A stretch of DNA of 64,000 nt, taken from the NCBI RefSeq assembly GCF_000203795.2, contig NW_006281099.1, positions 2,855,774 to 2,919,773 of the forward strand. Reading direction: 5' to 3'. Positions 59,801-64,000 of this stretch are shown here, one piece after another. The notes below the pieces were generated by a model that searched no databases, was not told where the DNA came from, and saw only the letters and a program-made list of their open reading frames with translations. Source of the stretch: Batrachochytrium dendrobatidis JAM81. Taxonomy: Eukaryota; Chytridiomycota; Chytridiomycetes; Rhizophydiales. The position numbers and the translations under genes are program-made. How positions within the stretch are numbered: position 1 is the first letter of the stretch; every line of letters begins with the position of its first letter.

Positions 59801-60939
59801 TGACGAAGTTGACGCTCTTTTTGCAGCTCGTAGAAATGATGGGAGTAGCTCGAGCCGTCGTGAAATCATGAACGAATTTATGGCTGAATGGGATGGGTTG
59901 GTTTATTTTGCCACATTTTATACTTTGAATTGATTTTTAAGCATATTCTGACTTTATATTTGCATATCTGGTGGTTTAGACTCAGCTCTAACAACAATGG
60001 TGTTATTGTTCTTGGAGCAACCAATCGTCCGTTTGATCTTGATGACGCCATTCTTCGTCGTATGCCTCGTCGAATTCTCAGTAAGTTGGCTGGCTTTAAT
60101 GATACTTGCGTTGGATTCATTCATGAATTATGCCTGGTTGAGTTTTCGGTAGATTAACTCTGGCCTTGCATTTGCTATACGTTGTAGTCGATTTACCAAG
60201 CGAAGAAGCTCGCGCATCTATTCTGACTCGTTTGCTCATGGATGAATTGCTGGATAGCAGTGTCGATATCCCATTTCTTGCAAAACGCACTGCACTTTAT
60301 TCTGGATCTGACCTTAAGAATTTGTGTATTGCTGCAGCATTGGCTCGTGTTAAAGAGTCTGTTGTTAGATCGCTTCTTCAAACCGATAGTAACACAACCG
60401 TCACTGCAGAGCATGTCAGGACGCATTTAGATAGCCTAGATGACTGGGCAAAGTGCTTGGGAACTGAGCAAGCAAAGAAATCGAGTGTATCCCAAAATAA
60501 ACCGGCTGTCGACTCTGTCAAAACGGGATCTTCAACCCATGGTCGCCGCCAGCGATCGTTTCATATTCTGCAAGCCAACACTGTGCCATTTTTCAAACCT
60601 AGTGTAGCCGAGGAGCCTTTGGATGTATCTACGTCAAATGACATTCCTATAGCAGCCAAACAAAGCTCCAACGATACAAATGGCAATTTACCAAAATCCA
60701 AAAAAACCGGCGAGCATTTTTCACAAGAATCGGAGCCATTGACGAGTGCACACTTTGAGGTTGCATTTGCCGAGGTTCCTCCGTCTTTAACAGATGAAAT
60801 GCAGACACTGGTAGAGCTTCGTAAATGGGACAAACAATTTGGGGATGGATCAGCTCGACATAATGCCAAAAAGACTCGAGGATGGGGATTTGACTTTGTT
60901 GATTCAGGAAAGCATGTATCTCCAACACCCGGAGTATAA
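56801..60939 (+). CDS. large AAA ATPase, Msp1/spastin-like clade, probably mitochondrial
   Basis: Five exons, 56801..57479, 57626..59371, 59476..59896, 59980..60080 and 60188..60939, encode 1232 residues with all phases consistent. The N-terminus is Arg/Ser/His-rich with no acidic residues for about 80 positions, as in mitochondrial presequences. An N-terminal part has P-loop-like [20 protein letters not shown] and later [16 protein letters not shown] with LFVSGCSP, suggesting a degenerate first ATPase domain. The intact AAA module (about 820-1090) has GPPGTGKT (about 860), [10 protein letters not shown] and [20 protein letters not shown], followed by the VDLPSEEAR and [14 protein letters not shown] phrases of the meiotic/Msp1 clade. 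Acidic and Ser-rich linkers are long. Such ATPases extract or remodel proteins, Msp1 at the mitochondrial outer membrane. No membrane anchor is obvious. Confidence 0.85.
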
Positions 60940-61077
60940 TAGATATTTGTTAGGATTATTGTGTGAAATAGAATGTCAAATCCAGAATAAATGCCAGTGA
61001 ATACCATTGTGATTTTGAAAGTCAAACTCAATTCAACTTATATTTACTGTACAACTCCTGCTACTCCGACAGCTAGA

Positions 61078-62776
61078 ATGTCAGAGTTTTTAGTCAAGAA
61101 GCTAGGCTGGCTGTTTGTGGCCTTTACCACTGCACTCATTACATTTGTTCCTGTCACTACATATGTAAGACTTTAAGAGTAACTTTTGGTATTGGGTGAT
61201 TGACAACAAGTGGCTAGAGTTTATCTTGGACTTTGCTCGCTGAGCTTACTAATAGATTGATTATGTTATCACCTAGTAGGTGTTTATTTTTGAAAGATGG
61301 TTTGCTTATCATCAAGAACGGAACATATTTGTATGGCTGGCACCGTTCTATATTAGTGTTTTGTTCATATATATCAATTACTACCTCGGATGCTCAACCG
61401 ATCCTGGCAGAGTGCTACGGGATTACGATCCCACGAATGGACTGAATGCAAAAACCTGTAGTACAGGCGAAGAGCAAGTCAAGCCCAAGTCAACTGTCAA
61501 AACAAGAAAGCAGACTTCAAAAGGGTCAACCAAACCACAACCACTTCAACCCAATCTACCCAAGCCACGATGGTGTAGATCTTGTCTATGTTTCAAACCT
61601 CCTCGAAGTCATCACTGCTCTTACTGCAACAGGTGCATTTTACGAATGGATCATCACTGTACGTTGATGTATAGATTTGATTTGCAATCGTATTGATTCA
61701 ATCTTGTGCAGTTTCAAGATTTAAGCGCTTCATCTAATATACTTTTTGGTTGGTTCATTGGTAAATGTTCAGGTCCGTGGCTTAATAACTGCATCGGACA
61801 CAATAATATTCCACATTTTATCAGGTTTCTATGCTCTGTAACAATGGCGTCTTTATCGTGTCTAGTTCTCCTTGGACTGCGGGTATGGGATCTGATCAAA
61901 TATCAAAACTCGCTTTCAAAACTTTATTCTACAGGTGGTAGTTTCAGATCAAACGTTGTTGTATTTTACACTCCTCCGGCCGACGACAAGGAAATCATTT
62001 TCATGCTAGTCAACCTTGTCATCCTGTTTGCCTTGCTGTTCAGTGTCGGAATCCTTAGTATATGGCAACTGTTTTATGTAGCGTACAATGTTACAACAAT
62101 CGAATCCATGGAAAATGGAAAAATTGATGAGCTTATGCGACGTGGGAAGATTCCCAACACATATGTGTACCCCTATACGCTGAGTGTGTTTCGTAATTTT
62201 CAGGCCGTGTTTGGTCAGCGTTGGTATCTGTGGTGGATGCCTGCCTCTGCTCCTGGCAATGGGCTGGTATTTCCAGTCAATGAAAATGGGACGCTTGGAT
62301 TGTGGCCACCACGAGAGTACTACCTATACAGAAAGTATCCATACGGGAAGCCTTCCATGGAGGAGCGACGGGCAAACAAGGCAGCGCGTCGTGAAGCTAA
62401 AGTATTCATGGCTTCTGGCAAAAAGCATGTGCGACGTGACAGCGAGGGATATATTGTCAAGAATATTGTAGCAGAGGATCGTGAAGAGCAGCTGCGGCAA
62501 GCTAATCTTGCTTTTGCACAGGCTGCCGAAGGAACAGGGGGCTCTACTGAGCAGGAAGCAGAGATTGTGCATCTGGATGAAACCGACGAGTCTAGTACCG
62601 AGTTTGATAGTTTTGAGGATGACTTTGATGATAATATTGACATGGATGGGATTCCAAGGATTTTAGGAAGCAAAGACGATTTGGATTCGCCAGAAGGTGC
62701 ACATGATATTGATAGTGATAACGAAATCCTGGCCGTTCGTCAAAAAAGGCAACAAGGGTTTAAAAAAGTTCAATGA
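61078..62776 (+). CDS. DHHC protein S-palmitoyltransferase (PFA4-like)
   Basis: Three exons, 61078..61164, 61280..61658 and 61773..62776, encode 489 residues. The ATG at 60991 in the same frame would add 29 residues, so the start is uncertain. Intron 2 splits the active-site Cys codon (CAC T|GT CCG TGG), reconstructing [19 protein letters not shown] followed by LNNCIGHNN. Preceding this are two hydrophobic segments and the CRSC zinc-binding part of the cysteine-rich domain. After it come two more segments, then the TTIESME motif (TTxE) and [20 protein letters not shown]. The last 120 residues are Arg/Lys then Asp/Glu-rich and cytosolic. The enzyme transfers palmitate to protein cysteines at the ER or Golgi. 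The layout fits fungal Pfa4. Confidence 0.92.
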
Positions 62777-63060
62777 AGTATTTCGATTTAATAATGAATC
62801 AACTTGATTCATTGATGTACTATATTGGGTAGAACTGCCGCATTATATATTTTCAATTAGATGCGTTATTTAGAGTTGTTTTGAAGCCAGATGGATGTTG
62901 GCGAAACAATACACGTGATATTAGTGTGAAATAAACTCGACTCGGTCACAATGAGTACCAAAAAATCATTATTGCTCTATTGAAGCAACCTCGATAATAC
63001 ATCTGAAGCCATTTTCAAAGTAAAAGATACGAAAAATTCATTTACTTTTATGACTCTTCA

Positions 63061-64000
63061 ATGAATACAGGAACATCAGTGTGGTTTCCATCAGATATTG
63101 AGCAGCCTCGACCATCAAACACGCTTATCGCCACGAATGCAGTGACTGATATTGCTCCTATCGTACCATCTGTAGAAGCAGGAAGAGTACCAATAACTTT
63201 AAAAAACCAATTGCACAGTCTTCAAAGTAATCATTTACAGAGGTCAGATATCATGACCGATAAAGTTCCTTGCGAGGGATCAGACACTCAAAAAACGAGA
63301 TCATGGTCAAATCTATTGCCTTTTGAACATCCATCAAAAGCTTTAGCAGCCAGCATCGCAGAAAATGAAGCTCAACAATCACATCAAATACAAAGCTCAT
63401 CAATTACATCTAGTATACAATCTCAAAGTATCTGCATTGGTCAAGCATTCCTTGATTCCATTGCTGAAAACACATTGGATCCGCTACTACATAATTGTGA
63501 GCTGAACATTGCCAATGAAACCAAAAATAAAGGTGCACAATCCATTAGTGACATGTATGCTGTAGAATGTGACAGTGTATCTAAGCAGGATGAATCTCTA
63601 GCACAAGAGTCGCCTTACGAATCAAAAATTGATCTAAATTCATCATATATCAATAGACGACGATCTCGCAGGCCATCCAATATCGAATTCCTGCCACAAA
63701 CACTTGTCAATCATCTGGCTAATCCAAAGCCTGCAGCGTTTCATCGCCGGCTATCTTCCCAATATTCATCAGAAACTGGCGCGAAACCAATCACCTCGGA
63801 ACAGTTTTTCACCCAATCGATATATACGATTGGCAAAAAAATGACTCCTAGTCTACCAGAAATCGAAGCACCATCAAACGGCTTGATCCCGTTTGAAAAA
63901 TCATCCGAGATGAGTGCAATACAAAGCAGACGCACATCGCTCATCACAGTCCACGAAATTTTAACTTCAAACCACACTCGTGGCTATAAATCCAACACAA
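63061..64000 (+). CDS. Ser-rich protein of unknown function, cut by the right edge
   Basis: From the ATG at 63061 (MNTGTSVWFPSDIEQPRPSN) the frame runs open through 313 codons to the window end, so the 3' part is missing. It is rich in Ser, Gln, Asn and Ile with Arg clusters (NRRRSRRPSN, FHRRLSSQ) that look like kinase sites. No membrane segment or recognisable domain is visible. A second ATG at about 63049 reaches a stop after four codons and can only be an upstream ORF. Low complexity suggests a disordered regulatory region ahead of a domain outside the window. The DHHC gene ends 284 bp upstream on the same strand. Confidence 0.65.
   Translation, partial: MNTGTSVWFPSDIEQPRPSNTLIATNAVTDIAPIVPSVEAGRVPITLKNQLHSLQSNHLQRSDIMTDKVPCEGSDTQKTRSWSNLLPFEHPSKALAASIAENEAQQSHQIQSSSITSSIQSQSICIGQAFLDSIAENTLDPLLHNCELNIANETKNKGAQSISDMYAVECDSVSKQDESLAQESPYESKIDLNSSYINRRRSRRPSNIEFLPQTLVNHLANPKPAAFHRRLSSQYSSETGAKPITSEQFFTQSIYTIGKKMTPSLPEIEAPSNGLIPFEKSSEMSAIQSRRTSLITVHEILTSNHTRGYKSNT

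Overview
This 64-kb window is nuclear DNA from a fungus. The genes are split by short GT-AG introns, intergenic DNA is AT-rich, and several families are fungal or fungal-like: a Rua1-type C-terminal domain, a PRM10-like ThrE membrane protein, an AA5_1 glyoxal-oxidase cluster and a diaphanous-type formin. A zoosporic (chytrid) lineage such as Batrachochytrium or a relative fits the overall look. That placement is inferred from gene content and style and was not tested by alignment. I found no tRNA, rRNA or CRISPR array.

Layout from left to right. An edge-cut Ser-rich gene (-) comes first, then UPF3 (+, nonsense-mediated decay), a large Rua1-domain regulator (-) with a 1-kb first intron, and a 3-kb gene-poor stretch with two copies of a dispersed repeat. 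Next are an orphan gene (+), a TPR protein (-), a membrane protein (-), a mitochondrial-type J-protein (+), a two-LIM protein (-) and a membrane glycosyltransferase with a PAN/Apple tail (+). Two small intron-split genes follow that a simple ORF scan misses: COX12 (+) and NOP10 (-). After them come a PRM10-like ThrE protein (+), an FANCM/Mph1 helicase (-), a PPR-like protein (-) and a 14-exon formin (-). Then come three tandem copper-radical oxidases of the glyoxal/galactose oxidase type (all +), a large AAA ATPase of the Msp1/spastin type (+), a DHHC palmitoyltransferase (+), and an edge-cut orphan (+).

Most genes are unrelated housekeeping functions: RNA surveillance, snoRNP, respiration, DNA repair, cytoskeleton and lipidation. 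The one clear functional cluster is the AA5 trio. Its members share intron positions, an N-terminal secretion signal and a hydrophobic C-terminal tail, so they look like surface-bound H2O2-producing oxidases. The second and third copies share a block of about 465 bp that looks identical and runs into an intron, which points to recent gene conversion or duplication.

The least expected structure is a dispersed family of about 0.3-0.6-kb elements, eight copies here, all intergenic and in both orientations. They have terminal inverted repeats related to GCCGTATTCACGTAAAA and a shared non-palindromic core. They look like decayed non-autonomous DNA transposons (MITE-like).

Exon coordinates were joined by hand from splice signals, reading-frame phase and family conservation. 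Each model was checked for total length divisible by three. I could run no alignment or domain search.
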